Below, one piece after another: positions 53,673-63,465 of a stretch of 64,000 nt of DNA. Position 1 is the stretch's first letter. The number at the start of each line of letters is the position of its first letter. The notes beneath the pieces were generated by a model. The model did no database searches and was not told the DNA's origin. It saw only the letters and a program-made list of their open reading frames with translations. Origin of the DNA: Acidobacteriales bacterium 59-55 (GTDB lineage: Bacteria > Acidobacteriota > Terriglobia > Terriglobales > Acidobacteriaceae); NCBI GenBank assembly GCA_001897435.1, contig MKSV01000002.1, positions 1-64,000 on the forward strand. Reading direction: 5' to 3'. A program made the position numbers and the translations under genes.

Positions 53673-56600
53673 ATGTTTCGCAGATTATTTAAAACAGCAG
53701 CGTTAGGCCTTGCCTTCCTGCTTTCGCTCAGTCTTGCCGGATCCCTGCACGCGCAGACTCTGGTTGGCCAGATCGCCGGCAACGTCGTCGATTCGACCGG
53801 CGGCGCTCTTCCTCAGGCCGCCATTAAGATCACCAACGTCGGCACCCAGTTGGTCCGCTCCGTCAACACCGACAACAGCGGCTTCTTCACCGTCACCAAC
53901 CTCCCGATCGGCAACTACTCCATCACCGTATCGAAGGAGGGCTTCCGCGGCGAGACCCGCACCGGCATCTCCGTCAACGCCGACTCCCACCTGACCGCCA
54001 ACTTCGAGTTGCAGGTCGGCGCCACCACCGAGGCCGTTACCGTAACCGCGGTCGCCGGTGAGACGCTCAACACCACCAGCGGCGAAGTCGCCCACGTCAT
54101 CGACTCCAAGCAGGTCGAGAATCTTCCGCTCAACGGCCGCAACTATACCCAGCTTATGACACTGATTCCGGGCGTGGTCGTCACCAATCCGGACATCTTC
54201 TCCGAGACCACCAGCCTCTCGGCCGGCAACCAGAACATCAACGGCAACAAGTCCGACTCCAACAACCTGACCGTCGACGGCGCGTTCAACATGGTCTCGG
54301 GCAGCAACAACAGCCTGGTCAACAACGTCGGCCCCGACTTCATTCAGGAAGTCAAGATCGCCACGTCGAACTTCTCCGCCGAGTACGGCCGCAACTCCGG
54401 TCCCGCCTTCAACATCGTCACCAAGAGCGGCACCAACCAGTTCCACGGCACCGTCTTCGAGTTCGTCCGCAACAATATCTTCGACGCTCGTCCGTTCTTC
54501 TCCTCTTCGAAGACTCACCTCGTCTTCAACGACTTCGGTTACGGCGTCGGCGGTCCAATCATCAAGGATCGCCTCTTCTTCTTCGGCGGCCAGGAGTGGA
54601 GACGGCTTCGCCAGCAGGCCAACCCCACGCAGCGGACTACGCCAAGCTCGGCGCAGCTCGCCGGAAACTTCGCCGGACTTATGTCAGGCGGTAACCCGGT
54701 GATCCTGCACTATCCCGGAACCACAACACCGATTCCCAACAACGATATTTCGTCGTTGATGACACCCGATGGCAAGGCCATCGCGAACGTCTACACGGCC
54801 ATGAACAAACTGGGTCAGTACACCGACGCCACCAATGCGTCGAACAACCTCACCCTTACCCCGGTCAACCCGCTCGACTTCCGCGAGGACATCGTCCGGC
54901 TCGACTTCCGCATTAATCAGAAGCACAGCGTCTATGGCCGCTGGATCAGCGACCACAACAGCCTGATCGACCCCTTCGGCACCTTCTCGGCTGGCGGCAA
55001 CCTGCCTACTACTCCCACCCAGCGCAACCGTCCCGGCCAGAGCTACCTCTTCTCCGAGACCTGGGCGGTGAAACCCAGCGTCATCAATCAGGCGACCGTG
55101 ACCTTCTCGTGGGTCTCGCAGCACATCCCGCCGGTCGGGGTGAACTGGAAACGCGAGACCTTCGGCTTCCAGTACGCCAAGCTCTTCCCGGATGCGGGCT
55201 TCTATCCCAACGGCATCCCCCAGGTTGGAATCACCTCCTACGCCGGCTTCCAGGGTCCGAACTTCGCCCTCAACTCGCCGACAACGGACATCCAGTTCGG
55301 CGATACGGTCTCCATTGTTAAGGGCAACCATCTCATCAAGTTCGGCGCAGTTTATATCCGCAATCGCGTCGACCAGAACGGCCGCCCCAGCTACACCGGC
55401 AACATCTCCTTCAACGCAAGCAACAACCCCATCAGCACCGGGAACGCCATGGCCGATGCCCTGATCGGCAACTTCAGCAGCTATAACGAGGCCAGCGCCG
55501 ACCCCACCGGATTCTTCCGCTTCAACCAGCCGGAGGCCTTCGCGCAGGACACGTGGAAGGCGGCCCGGCGTCTCAGCATCGAGTACGGCGTGCGCTGGCA
55601 GCTTGTCCCGGCCATGTATACGCAGGGCAACAACATGTCCAACTTCGACCCCTCCGTCTACGACCCCGCCAAGGCCATCACTGTCACAACGGCGGGCAAG
55701 GTTATTCCCGACTCGGGTAATCCTTACAACGGCCTGGTTCGCGCCGGCGACGGCGTTCCCTCCGATCAGCAGAAGCGCGTTCCCAATGTGAACACCGCGG
55801 CCTTTCCGCTCATTCCCGCAGGCGCTCCTCGCGGCTTCTACAAGATGAAAGGCGCATTCGGCCCGCGTGTCGGCTTCGCCTTCGCGCCCAACGACAAGAC
55901 CTCCATCCGCGGCGGCTACGGTATCTTCTATTACCGCGCCGAGGGCAACGTCACCTTCAGCCAGGTCAACATCCAGCCCTTCCTCCAGAACGTCGAGTTC
56001 GACTTCGCCAACCTCGGCAACATCAGCGCGGGGACGCCGAACAATACCGGCCTTCAGGGAAGTATCAGCGCCATCGATCCCCAACTGAAGAACCCCTACG
56101 TCGAGCAGTACAGCCTTGGCGTCCAGCGCGAACTGCCAAAGGGCATGCTGCTCGAAACCACCTACGTCGGCAACGTGGGCCATCACCTGCTGCGCAACCC
56201 GAACATTAACTTCCCCGACCTGCCATCGGTCGCGGCCAATCCGAAGAACAGCACCAACTACTACAACCCGTACAAGGGCTTCACCAGCATCGCTCAGTAC
56301 CGCAGCGACTCCAACAGCAACTACAACTCGCTGCAGGTCTATCTCTCCAAACGGACGGGGATGGTCACCTTCACCGCCGGCTACACCTGGGCCAAGGGAC
56401 TGGGCGATTCGCAGAGCAATGGCAACAGCAACGAGAACTGGCGCTCGCTCGACTACACCTACGGCGAGTTGAGCATCGACCGCAAACACGCCTTCGTCGG
56501 TACCGTCGTCTGGCAGCTTCCCACCTTCCGCAACAGGAACATGCTGATGCGCCAGGCGCTTGGCGGCATCCAAGTTACCGGTGTTGTGCGCCTGCAGAGC

Positions 56601-57002
56601 GGTCCTTTCTGGACCATCCAGGGCAACACCTCCACCGGCAACCGCCGCGCGGATTATATCGGCGGCAACAAGTACGCCAAGGACAACCGCTTCACCCTCG
56701 CCAACCATCAGGCGCAGTGGATCAACCCGGCAGCCTTCAAGGCAACCGGCAACGGGACCCTTGGCAACTCCGGCGTCGGCACCATCGTGATGCCGGGCCT
56801 CGAACAGAGCGACGTTACGCTCTCGAAGCTGTTCGACTTCCACGAGCGCGTGCAGCTCAAACTTCAGGCCGATGCCTTCAACGTCCTGAACCACACCAAC
56901 TACAGCTCGATGGGCACGAACGTCACCAGCAGCGGCTTCGGCGCGCTCAACGGAGCCTACCCGAATCGCCAGATGCAGTTCGGCGGCAAGATCATCTTCT
57001 AA
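53673..57002 (+). CDS. Oar-like TonB-dependent receptor
   Basis: The 1109-residue outer-membrane receptor has a signal peptide ending S-L-H-A-Q, a carboxypeptidase-regulatory domain (Q-I-A-G-N-V-V-D-S-T-G-G-A-L-P), a plug with N-L-P-L-N-G-R-N-Y-T-Q-L-M and D-G-A-F-N, and a barrel ending N-R-Q-M-Q-F-G-G-K-I-I-F. It shares the architecture of the 2043-5825 receptor but is only distantly similar and has different neighbours, so it probably takes a different ligand. A strong terminator follows. Substrate unknown. Confidence 0.93.
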   Translation: MFRRLFKTAALGLAFLLSLSLAGSLHAQTLVGQIAGNVVDSTGGALPQAAIKITNVGTQLVRSVNTDNSGFFTVTNLPIGNYSITVSKEGFRGETRTGISVNADSHLTANFELQVGATTEAVTVTAVAGETLNTTSGEVAHVIDSKQVENLPLNGRNYTQLMTLIPGVVVTNPDIFSETTSLSAGNQNINGNKSDSNNLTVDGAFNMVSGSNNSLVNNVGPDFIQEVKIATSNFSAEYGRNSGPAFNIVTKSGTNQFHGTVFEFVRNNIFDARPFFSSSKTHLVFNDFGYGVGGPIIKDRLFFFGGQEWRRLRQQANPTQRTTPSSAQLAGNFAGLMSGGNPVILHYPGTTTPIPNNDISSLMTPDGKAIANVYTAMNKLGQYTDATNASNNLTLTPVNPLDFREDIVRLDFRINQKHSVYGRWISDHNSLIDPFGTFSAGGNLPTTPTQRNRPGQSYLFSETWAVKPSVINQATVTFSWVSQHIPPVGVNWKRETFGFQYAKLFPDAGFYPNGIPQVGITSYAGFQGPNFALNSPTTDIQFGDTVSIVKGNHLIKFGAVYIRNRVDQNGRPSYTGNISFNASNNPISTGNAMADALIGNFSSYNEASADPTGFFRFNQPEAFAQDTWKAARRLSIEYGVRWQLVPAMYTQGNNMSNFDPSVYDPAKAITVTTAGKVIPDSGNPYNGLVRAGDGVPSDQQKRVPNVNTAAFPLIPAGAPRGFYKMKGAFGPRVGFAFAPNDKTSIRGGYGIFYYRAEGNVTFSQVNIQPFLQNVEFDFANLGNISAGTPNNTGLQGSISAIDPQLKNPYVEQYSLGVQRELPKGMLLETTYVGNVGHHLLRNPNINFPDLPSVAANPKNSTNYYNPYKGFTSIAQYRSDSNSNYNSLQVYLSKRTGMVTFTAGYTWAKGLGDSQSNGNSNENWRSLDYTYGELSIDRKHAFVGTVVWQLPTFRNRNMLMRQALGGIQVTGVVRLQSGPFWTIQGNTSTGNRRADYIGGNKYAKDNRFTLANHQAQWINPAAFKATGNGTLGNSGVGTIVMPGLEQSDVTLSKLFDFHERVQLKLQADAFNVLNHTNYSSMGTNVTSSGFGALNGAYPNRQMQFGGKIIF

Positions 57003-57022
57003 CCCAAACCGCAGCACGCACC

Positions 57023-57056
57023 AAAAGGCCGCGCCGGGAATCCGGCGCGGCCTTTT
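57023..57056 (+). terminator. Rho-independent terminator of the TonB-dependent receptor
   Basis: A perfect 15-bp stem (AAAAGGCCGCGCCGG with its complement), GAAT loop and flanking A- and T-runs, located 20 bp after the stop. It can act on both strands, serving the convergent hslU gene too. Confidence 0.9.
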
Positions 57057-57103
57057 ATTGTCGTCATTCCGCAGCGAAGCGGAGTAATCCGTATAGAAGA
57101 ATG

Positions 57104-58690
57104 CTACAGAATGTAGCGCGACAGATCCTGATCCTTCACAATAGACGCGACCTGCTGCCTTACATACTCGGGATCGACCACGATCACCTTTTCCACCCCC
57201 GTAGCCGTCTGCCGCTCGATCACCGGCAGCGGCAGCGCCGCTTTCTGCTCGCCGTTGGGCGCGGCCGACGAGGTGACCTCCGCAACGACGCCCTCCTCCG
57301 TCGCCTCGGCGCGAGGGCTCTTGAACAGGTCCGGCGCCTGAAAGCTGATCTCGTCGAGCACCCGTTCGAGAATTGTGTGCAGGCGGCGGGCTCCGATATT
57401 TTCTGTCGTCTCGTTCACCTTGAAGGAGAACTGCGCCATCTCGGCAATCGCCTCTTTCGTGAACTCCAGCTTCAGCCCTTCGGTCTCGAGCAGCGCCGTC
57501 GCCTGTTTGACCAGCGACGACTTCGGCTCCGTCAGAATGCGCACGAAGTCTTCCACAGTCAGCGACTGCAACTCCACGCGGATCGGGAACCGGCCCTGCA
57601 ACTCGGGAATCAGGTCGCTCGGCTTCGAGACATGGAACGCGCCCGCAGCGATGAACAGGATGTGATCGGTCGAGACCATCCCATACTTCGTGTTGACGGT
57701 CGTTCCTTCGACAATCGGCAGAATATCCCTCTGCACGCCCTCCCGCGAGACGTCCGGGCCGTGGCCGCCCTCGCGTCCGGCGATCTTGTCGATCTCGTCG
57801 AGAAAGACCATCCCCGAATCCTCAACCCGCTCCACGGCGAGCCGCGTTACCTGGTCCATGTCGACGAGGCGGTTCTCTTCCTCCTGCACCAGGTATTCGA
57901 AGGCCTCGGAGACCTTCATCTTGCGCTTCTTCGTGCGGTTGCCAAACAACCCCGGAAGCATGTCCTTGAGGTTGATGTCCATCTCCTCGGCGCCCTGGTT
58001 GGAGAAGATCTCGAAGCTGGGCTGATTGCGGTCGCGCACGTCCAGCTCCACGATGCGGTCGTCGAGCTTGCCCTCGCGAAACTGCTGGCGCAGCTTCTCC
58101 CGCGTTCGCTGCTCGCGCTCGCCGGGCTTCTCGTCCTCGTTGCTCGCCGGTGTAGCCGCAGGCAACTGAATCACGTTGCTCCCGGCCTCATGCGTGGTGA
58201 CTGCGGCCGGCGGAGCCGGAGCGACCGGCGTCGGCGGCAGCAGCAGATCGAGCAGCCGGTCTTCAGCCGCAAGCTCCGCCTTGTCCTCCACCTCGTCCAT
58301 CTTCTCTTCGCGCACCATGTCGATGGCGATCTCTACCAGGTCGCGCACAATCGACTCCACATCGCGCCCGACGTAGCCGACCTCGGTAAATTTGCTGGCC
58401 TCCACCTTTAGAAACGGCGAGTTGGTTAGCTTCGCCAGCCGCCGCGCAATCTCGGTTTTGCCCACGCCGGTCGGCCCGATCATGATGATGTTCTTGGGCA
58501 TGATCTCGTCGGCCAGCTCGGGCGAGAGTTTCTGCCGCCGCATCCGGTTTCTCAGCGCGATGGCGACGGCCCTCTTGGCCGCGTGCTGCCCCACGACGTA
58601 CTTGTCCAGCTCCGCGACGATCTCGCGCGGCGTCATCTCATCGAGCGCAAGCGCCTGATCGTCCGCGGTTCCCGGTAAAAAAATTGCCAT
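57104..58690 (-). CDS. hslU: ATP-dependent protease ATPase subunit HslU
   Basis: The 528-residue AAA+ unfoldase has the HslU start [13 protein letters not shown], Walker A G-P-T-G-V-G-K-T (residues 72-79), the pore motif G-Y-V-G-R-D-V-E, Walker [10 protein letters not shown] and a C-terminus L-S-R-Y-I-L that docks into HslV. It is about 85 residues longer than E. coli HslU; the extra sequence is a Pro/Ala/Glu-rich insertion in the I-domain at about residues 160-200 and a tail segment rich in Glu/Ala. It lies 9 bp downstream of hslV. Confidence 0.95.
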   Translation of the reverse strand: MAIFLPGTADDQALALDEMTPREIVAELDKYVVGQHAAKRAVAIALRNRMRRQKLSPELADEIMPKNIIMIGPTGVGKTEIARRLAKLTNSPFLKVEASKFTEVGYVGRDVESIVRDLVEIAIDMVREEKMDEVEDKAELAAEDRLLDLLLPPTPVAPAPPAAVTTHEAGSNVIQLPAATPASNEDEKPGEREQRTREKLRQQFREGKLDDRIVELDVRDRNQPSFEIFSNQGAEEMDINLKDMLPGLFGNRTKKRKMKVSEAFEYLVQEEENRLVDMDQVTRLAVERVEDSGMVFLDEIDKIAGREGGHGPDVSREGVQRDILPIVEGTTVNTKYGMVSTDHILFIAAGAFHVSKPSDLIPELQGRFPIRVELQSLTVEDFVRILTEPKSSLVKQATALLETEGLKLEFTKEAIAEMAQFSFKVNETTENIGARRLHTILERVLDEISFQAPDLFKSPRAEATEEGVVAEVTSSAAPNGEQKAALPLPVIERQTATGVEKVIVVDPEYVRQQVASIVKDQDLSRYIL

Positions 58691-58699
58691 AAACTTCCC

Positions 58700-59335
58700 T
58701 TACTCCGCCTTCAACTCTTCAACCGTCATCTGGTCGTTGGTATAGATACAAATCTGCCCGGCAATCGTTAGACTCTTCACCGCGATCTCTCGCGCCGACA
58801 GGTCTGTATTCTCCATCAGCGCCCGCGCACTCGCCAGCGCGAAGCTGCCGCCGCTGCCGATGGTGGCAATGCCCTCATCAGGGTCGATCACGTCGCCGGT
58901 GCCGCTCAACAGAAACGTATGCTTGGGGTCGGCAACAATCAGCAGGGCTTCGAGCTGACGCAGCATCTTGTCCGTGCGCCAATCCTTGGCCAGTTCCACG
59001 GCAGCGCGGCCAAGATTTCCGGCATACTGTTCCAGCTTGGTCTCGAAGCGCGCAAACAGGGAGAAGGCGTCGGCCGTCGATCCGGCAAAGCCCGCCAGCA
59101 CCTTGTCCTGATAGAGCCGGCGAATCTTCTTCGCCGAGCCCTTCATCACGGTCGCGCCCAGCGTTACCTGTCCATCGGCGGCCATCACCACCGAGTCGCC
59201 GCGCCGAACGCAGATGACGGTAGTCGAGCGAATGCGCCGCCCCTCGCCCAGGTCCAGCGGATGGGCAAGGCCAGGCAGCGCGGCAGTGGAGGCTTTCAAA
59301 CGAGGAGAGGGCGAAAAATACGGCTTCATGGGCAC
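58700..59335 (-). CDS. hslV: ATP-dependent protease subunit HslV with N-terminal extension
   Basis: The 211-residue proteasome-like peptidase shows [13 protein letters not shown], with the catalytic threonine at residue 38, [20 protein letters not shown] and [10 protein letters not shown]. In E. coli HslV the Thr follows the initiator Met directly. Here the only ATG starts (59335, 59329) give a 35-37-residue extension that must be cleaved before Ser37/Thr38 for activity, unless translation starts at a non-canonical codon close to the Thr (an ATT codes Ile35). Partner of HslU directly downstream. Confidence 0.92.
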   Translation of the reverse strand: MPMKPYFSPSPRLKASTAALPGLAHPLDLGEGRRIRSTTVICVRRGDSVVMAADGQVTLGATVMKGSAKKIRRLYQDKVLAGFAGSTADAFSLFARFETKLEQYAGNLGRAAVELAKDWRTDKMLRQLEALLIVADPKHTFLLSGTGDVIDPDEGIATIGSGGSFALASARALMENTDLSAREIAVKSLTIAGQICIYTNDQMTVEELKAE

Positions 59336-59415
59336 TTCTCAGTATATCGTCACCCGGGCGCGAGCATTCGCGAGCCTGAACACATCCTGCAGTTACGCAT
59401 ATCCGGCGATCGCCG

Positions 59416-60618
59416 TTACCGGGCGATTGCGGGCAGCACGGCAAGGCAGGCCAGCGCCTGCGTCACCAGCACCATCCCCGCCATACCGAGAAACAGCTTG
59501 CGATGGCGCGACTCAAAGACGTCGGAGAAGACTCCGCCGAGGAAGGTGAACAGAAATGGCAGTGCCCACAGCCACGGCGTGGTCACCACCTGCGTCGTCA
59601 CCAGAGGAAACAGCAGAACCGCCATCACCAGCGGCACCGTATTGCCAAAGTAGCGACAGCGCCGGACAGCAAGATAGAGAACGGCCGCCACCGCCGTCGC
59701 CACCACGATGGGAGCGTTCGCTGTACTCAGGAAGAACTGCCGCACACCCTCAAACGAAAACCAGAACCGCGCCGCGCCGCCGGTAAATACATAGCTGAAC
59801 GGAGCCGGGCGGAAGCTGTAAAACCCGAACAGGATCACCATGGCGGCCACGGTCGCAAACACCAGGATCTGCATGACGTAGCTGCGCCGCCGTTCGGCCA
59901 GGTAGATCATCAACACCAGCGCCGCCGCCAACCCGAACAGTGCCGCAATCAGATGCGCTGCTGCCGTCAACCCCAGCGCCACCGTCAGCAGCACGATCCG
60001 CGGCTTCCACTTGCGCAGCGGTCCCTGCATCGCGTGGGCCACCCCCATCGCCGTGTAGACCAGGCCATACAGGCCCCACATCGCCAGCACATCGTTGTTC
60101 GGAGTGACAGAAAATCGCACCACCTCCGGACAACAGCAGTAGAGCCCCAGCGCAAAAAATGCGCCCTCATTGCCGAACAATCTGCGTGTCACCCACCACA
60201 GGCCGCCGCCCAGCCATATCGCGAACAGGATAAACGGCAGATGCAGCAGATACTTGACGCTGCCGATCTCGTGCCGCGCCTCCCACGTCGATCCGTTCAG
60301 CGATCCGTTCGCGTAGAGCCGGTTCTCCGGGCTGCGCAGCTTGTCGACGCCCAGCAGTACCAGCCGCTGCGCGGTCAGCGGAAAACCGGCAACGCGATAG
60401 GCGAAAGTGCCGTCGCCGCCCAGATTGCCGCAGGTGGTGAAGTATCCGGCCAGGGGCGATGGCTGTTCCCACATCTCGCGGCCGCACCGGGCGAAGCGGT
60501 AGTCCTGCTCGGTGAGCTGCTGCCGGTTTACCACCCAAAGGCACTCCGCCAGAAAAAACAGCAGCAGCAACGCGGCAAACCGCTGCGGCTTGCCTATCTG
60601 AATCCGCAAAAGCCTCAT
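59416..60618 (-). CDS. Polytopic membrane protein of unknown function
   Basis: The 400-residue product starts M-R-L-L-R-I-Q-I-G and has about nine to ten hydrophobic helices with a periplasmic-type loop after the first (L-T-E-Q-D-Y-R-F-A-R-C-G-R-E-M-W). The general plan (helix, large loop with Asp/Glu, then many helices) recalls the glycosyltransferase family 39/83 membrane transferases, but no D-E motif in the first loop is convincing. It is 80 bp downstream in orientation from the divergent small gene and precedes hslV on the same strand. Confidence 0.72.
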   Translation of the reverse strand: MRLLRIQIGKPQRFAALLLLFFLAECLWVVNRQQLTEQDYRFARCGREMWEQPSPLAGYFTTCGNLGGDGTFAYRVAGFPLTAQRLVLLGVDKLRSPENRLYANGSLNGSTWEARHEIGSVKYLLHLPFILFAIWLGGGLWWVTRRLFGNEGAFFALGLYCCCPEVVRFSVTPNNDVLAMWGLYGLVYTAMGVAHAMQGPLRKWKPRIVLLTVALGLTAAAHLIAALFGLAAALVLMIYLAERRRSYVMQILVFATVAAMVILFGFYSFRPAPFSYVFTGGAARFWFSFEGVRQFFLSTANAPIVVATAVAAVLYLAVRRCRYFGNTVPLVMAVLLFPLVTTQVVTTPWLWALPFLFTFLGGVFSDVFESRHRKLFLGMAGMVLVTQALACLAVLPAIAR

Positions 60619-60746
60619 CTGCTCCGCACCAGCCAATCCCTCCGAACGCCGTTCTGCGGCTCTGAACCCTATCTCCCAGACCTATGTCCAGGCCCTATGT
60701 CCTAAGTCCTAGCCCGTGGTCCCTGCTTTATCGTATCGTGAGAGAT

Positions 60747-61184
60747 ATGCAGTCGCTCTCCTTTACGCCCGGCAATGCCTTCCTTTCCTGTGATTCTCCC
60801 GCCGTTCCATGGACCGTCGTCTTCGAAGACGAGGGCGTAGCCGGCTACTTCTACGCCTGCGACCGCTCGCAGGAGAAGCACGAGCACAGCATCCTCGACG
60901 CGATGCTCATCTACAACGTCGCCGCGCTGGCGAAAAGCGATGCCGAGCTTGAGCGACCCACGCCCGAGCGCATCGCCGCCGTCGAATGGTCACGCGACGG
61001 CATGCAGGCCGTGCTCTATCTCGACGGTGCAGCCCAGGCGCTGTTCGACTTCGCTCGGCACTGCGGCTACTGCCGCATGGACTTCCCCAACTTCATGGCG
61101 GAGCGGAGCGACACCTGGCGCAAATCCACGCACGCGTGGTCCGACGACGTGCTTCAGCGCTTCGAATCCGCGCTTTATGTCTGA
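60747..61184 (+). CDS. DUF2251-like protein
   Basis: The 145-residue protein starts M-Q-S-L-S-F-T-P-G-N-A-F after a GAGAGA site; the ATG at 60684 gives 21 extra residues unlike the family. Its V-V-F-E-D-E-G-V-A-G-Y-F-Y-A, I-L-D-A-M-L-I-Y-N-V, V-E-W-S-R-D-G-M-Q-A and F-D-F-A-R-H-C-G-Y-C segments resemble DUF2251 proteins, of unknown function. It is a cytoplasmic protein with no membrane segment. A pair of family A repeats follows it. Confidence 0.75.
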   Translation: MQSLSFTPGNAFLSCDSPAVPWTVVFEDEGVAGYFYACDRSQEKHEHSILDAMLIYNVAALAKSDAELERPTPERIAAVEWSRDGMQAVLYLDGAAQALFDFARHCGYCRMDFPNFMAERSDTWRKSTHAWSDDVLQRFESALYV

Positions 61185-61193
61185 CCACTCATG

Positions 61194-61386
61194 CACGTCA
61201 TCTCGACCGGAGCGAAGCGGAGTGGAGAGACCCCTGTATTTCATCTTTCACCCGTCCCTTTCTCCCCGATCCCAACTTTTGCACGCTGCTTACAACCGGC
61301 ATAAAAACAAGCGACAGAGAATACAGGGGTCTCTCCGCTGCGCCGCGCGATAAAGGCGCGCGGCTTCGGTCGAGATGACGTGCATT
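61194..61386. repeat. Inverted pair of family A repeats
   Basis: Copy 3 (61194-61242, short form, GTCATCTCGACCGGAGCGAA onward) and copy 4 (61318-61386, inverted, long form with a GCGCGC-rich internal hairpin) face each other across about 75 bp of unrelated DNA. The unit could fold into a long stem. It lies between convergent genes. Confidence 0.8.
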
Positions 61387-61419
61387 TGGAATTCAGTCGA
61401 GATTACGCTTTCGTGGTTT

Positions 61420-61926
61420 TTATGACGCCTGCGATGCCCGGAGATCCCCCGGTTTCCGCGTCAGCGGAAGCTCCATGAAGACATTTGCCCGCGCAAAGGG
61501 CGAAGGCTCAGGCGGCAGATGCCGGAAGCCCAGCGACTCGTACAGATGGATCGCATTGGCGAGGCTGTCGTTGGTGGCAAGCGTCAGCAGGGTCGCTCCC
61601 GAAGCCCGGGCCTGCTCGATCACATAAGCAAGCAGCCTGCGGCCGATGCCGCGCCCGCGATACTGCTCGGCGACCGCCATCTTGGCCACCTCGTAGACCC
61701 CGCGCTTAACGAAGACGAGTGCGCAGCAGCCGATGATCTCCCCATCCGCGCTGGCCATAAAGACCGAACCGCCCGGCGCGATGATATGGCCGACCGGATC
61801 GCCCAGGATGGCATAATCGGCCTGCTCCAGGCTGAAGTATCGCTTAATCCAGGCTTCATTCAACTCGCGAAAGGCCGTGGCATCTCCGGACTCAAAAAGT
61901 CGAAGCTGGATCGTCGGATCGGACAT
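61420..61926 (-). CDS. GNAT-family N-acetyltransferase
   Basis: The 168-residue enzyme has the GNAT acetyl-CoA motif A-V-A-E-Q-Y-R-G-R-G-I-G-R-R-L-L and N-A-I-H-L-Y-E-S-L-G-F-R-H-L in motif B. It belongs to the small-molecule acetyltransferases of the ArsN/YhbS-like type; the substrate cannot be predicted. It is separated by 38 bp from the nucleotidase gene upstream on the same strand. Confidence 0.9.
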   Translation of the reverse strand: MSDPTIQLRLFESGDATAFRELNEAWIKRYFSLEQADYAILGDPVGHIIAPGGSVFMASADGEIIGCCALVFVKRGVYEVAKMAVAEQYRGRGIGRRLLAYVIEQARASGATLLTLATNDSLANAIHLYESLGFRHLPPEPSPFARANVFMELPLTRKPGDLRASQAS

Positions 61927-61964
61927 AAAGATATTCTCTCAAGGAATTTCTGACCTCTTCGGTG

Positions 61965-62492
61965 CTACCCCAGAAACAGCTTTTCCACCTCAAGCCAGTC
62001 GTTCACCCGCTTGAAGCCCTTGACCCTGGCGTTGTGCGGCGAGCTGTACAGGATTCCTGTCCCCTGAAATCGCTGCAACTGCCGGGGGTTGTCGTCGATC
62101 AGGTAATCGGCCCGCAGGATTCCCTTGTCGCCGCAGTAGACGATGTGCGAGGGCGGAATGAAGGGAAAGTGCGTCTCCAGCCAGCGGTACTTCTGATGGA
62201 ACGAGGTCGGAACCTCCATCGCGGCGGTGGCGATGAACACCTCGTAGCTGTGCTGGAGCCGCTGCATCACCCGCTGCGACTCCGGCATCACGGCCAGATG
62301 CTCGAAGAAGTCCTCCGACCGCAGATAGCCTTCGAGAGCGTCGTGCCGGTCGCTGGGGACGACCTCCCACAGCCACTTGCCTTCCAGATCGGCGACCGTA
62401 ATCTGCTCGTGATAGTCGCGGTTGTAGCGCAGCAGGTGCTCGGCGATCGCATCCGCCATCACCTCATCCATGTCTACGCAAATCCTCTTCAA
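61965..62492 (-). CDS. 5'-nucleotidase, deoxy (NT5C/YorS-like) HAD protein
   Basis: The 175-residue HAD-fold phosphatase opens K-R-I-C-V-D-M-D-E-V-M-A-D, the D-x-D catalytic motif, and has L-A-V-M-P-E-S-Q-R-V-M, F-I-A-T-A-A-M, and the late V-Y-C-G-D-K and L-I-D-D-N-P motifs for phosphate and metal binding. This is the 5'(3')-deoxyribonucleotidase-like family. The start is uncertain: TTG at 62492 with GGGTGAG upstream fits the fold, while ATG at 62546 would overlap the next gene upstream. It lies just after the zinc-ribbon gene. Confidence 0.85.
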   Translation of the reverse strand: MKRICVDMDEVMADAIAEHLLRYNRDYHEQITVADLEGKWLWEVVPSDRHDALEGYLRSEDFFEHLAVMPESQRVMQRLQHSYEVFIATAAMEVPTSFHQKYRWLETHFPFIPPSHIVYCGDKGILRADYLIDDNPRQLQRFQGTGILYSSPHNARVKGFKRVNDWLEVEKLFLG

Positions 62493-62529
62493 AGCGAACT
62501 CACCCCTTGGCCCCGGCCTCTCATCTCCA

Positions 62530-63315
62530 TTAAAGCGACCGCACAATCGAGGCGGCGATGCTCTCCACCGGAACCGTCTTGCGCTGCGGAGCGTCTCTCG
62601 CCGGATCGTAATAGAGCAGCCGCCCGCAGCTCTCGCAGGTCATCATGTCCTCTTCGTTGCCGCGGTCGCGCAGGTCGTTCCACCGCTGCGGGCGCAGCAT
62701 CATCTGGCAGGCCATGCACTTCTGGTTCAGAGCCTCGGCCAGCCCCGTGCCCTTGCCCCGGGCGATGCGGTCGTAGTTCGAGAGCGCCGACTCGCCAATC
62801 TCCGGCCGCAGCGCCTCACGCTTCTCATCGACCGCCGCCAGCAGCTCCTTATCGTTTGCAATCGTCTCCGTCGCCCGCTGCCGCTCGCGCTCCAGAGTCT
62901 TCGTCGCGTCCTCGACCGCATCATCGGCAAGCGCCTTCTGCGCCTCCAGCGCCTCGCTGCGCTCCATGCTCTCCAGTTCGGCGTCTTCCAGACGGCTGAC
63001 CTCGGCCTGCGCAAAGCCTATCTCGTGCTCGAACGCCGTCACCTGTACGGTCGTCGTCGCCTGGTCCAGTTGCTTGCGGACGCGGCCGATCTTTGCCTGA
63101 TGGTCCTTCACCTCGGACTCCTGCCGTCGCCGCAACGCCTCTTCCTTCACGATCAGGTCCAGCACTACCGCCCGCTGCCCCTCGACCGCCTTCGCCTTGG
63201 TCTGGAGCCCGGCGACGTGCTTCGGCAGCGCTGCCATCTCATCGCGCAGACGCTTCGCCTCGACGTCAAGCCCCTGCAATGCAATCAATTTTTCAAGATC
63301 CGGATGCATTCGCAC
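62530..63315 (-). CDS. Coiled-coil protein with C-terminal C4-type zinc ribbon
   Basis: The 261-residue cytoplasmic protein is mostly a long coiled coil (D-V-E-A-K-R-L-R-D-E-M, heptads to about residue 180) ending in a zinc ribbon C-M-A-C-Q with C-E-S-C-G-R-L-L-Y-Y. This is the CdsZ/YbgF-unlike zinc-ribbon family (PF02591 type), widespread in bacteria next to Nif3-like or nucleotidase genes; function unresolved. The neighbouring nucleotidase is downstream by 37 bp. Confidence 0.88.
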   Translation of the reverse strand: MRMHPDLEKLIALQGLDVEAKRLRDEMAALPKHVAGLQTKAKAVEGQRAVVLDLIVKEEALRRRQESEVKDHQAKIGRVRKQLDQATTTVQVTAFEHEIGFAQAEVSRLEDAELESMERSEALEAQKALADDAVEDATKTLERERQRATETIANDKELLAAVDEKREALRPEIGESALSNYDRIARGKGTGLAEALNQKCMACQMMLRPQRWNDLRDRGNEEDMMTCESCGRLLYYDPARDAPQRKTVPVESIAASIVRSL

Positions 63316-63465
63316 GCCCTTTCACTCATTAGACTCCGTCGGACAGGGTCAGACAGGGGAAACTCGAAGTCTAGCATCCCGGCACCGGACGCACATCGTC
63401 CGGGGCTGGACTGGAATCCACGTTGTCTTGGCCAAGCACAGATATCAGCTTGACCAAATCAAAAC

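Noticed and set aside
54684-57017. A 777-codon open frame antisense to the second TonB-dependent receptor
   Set aside because: The complementary frame of a GC-rich gene; translation is Val/Gly/Ala-rich with no family resemblance and the sense strand is clearly a receptor.
59503-60705. A 400-codon open frame antisense to the polytopic membrane protein
   Set aside because: His/Arg/Gln-rich translation typical of the complement of membrane-protein codons.
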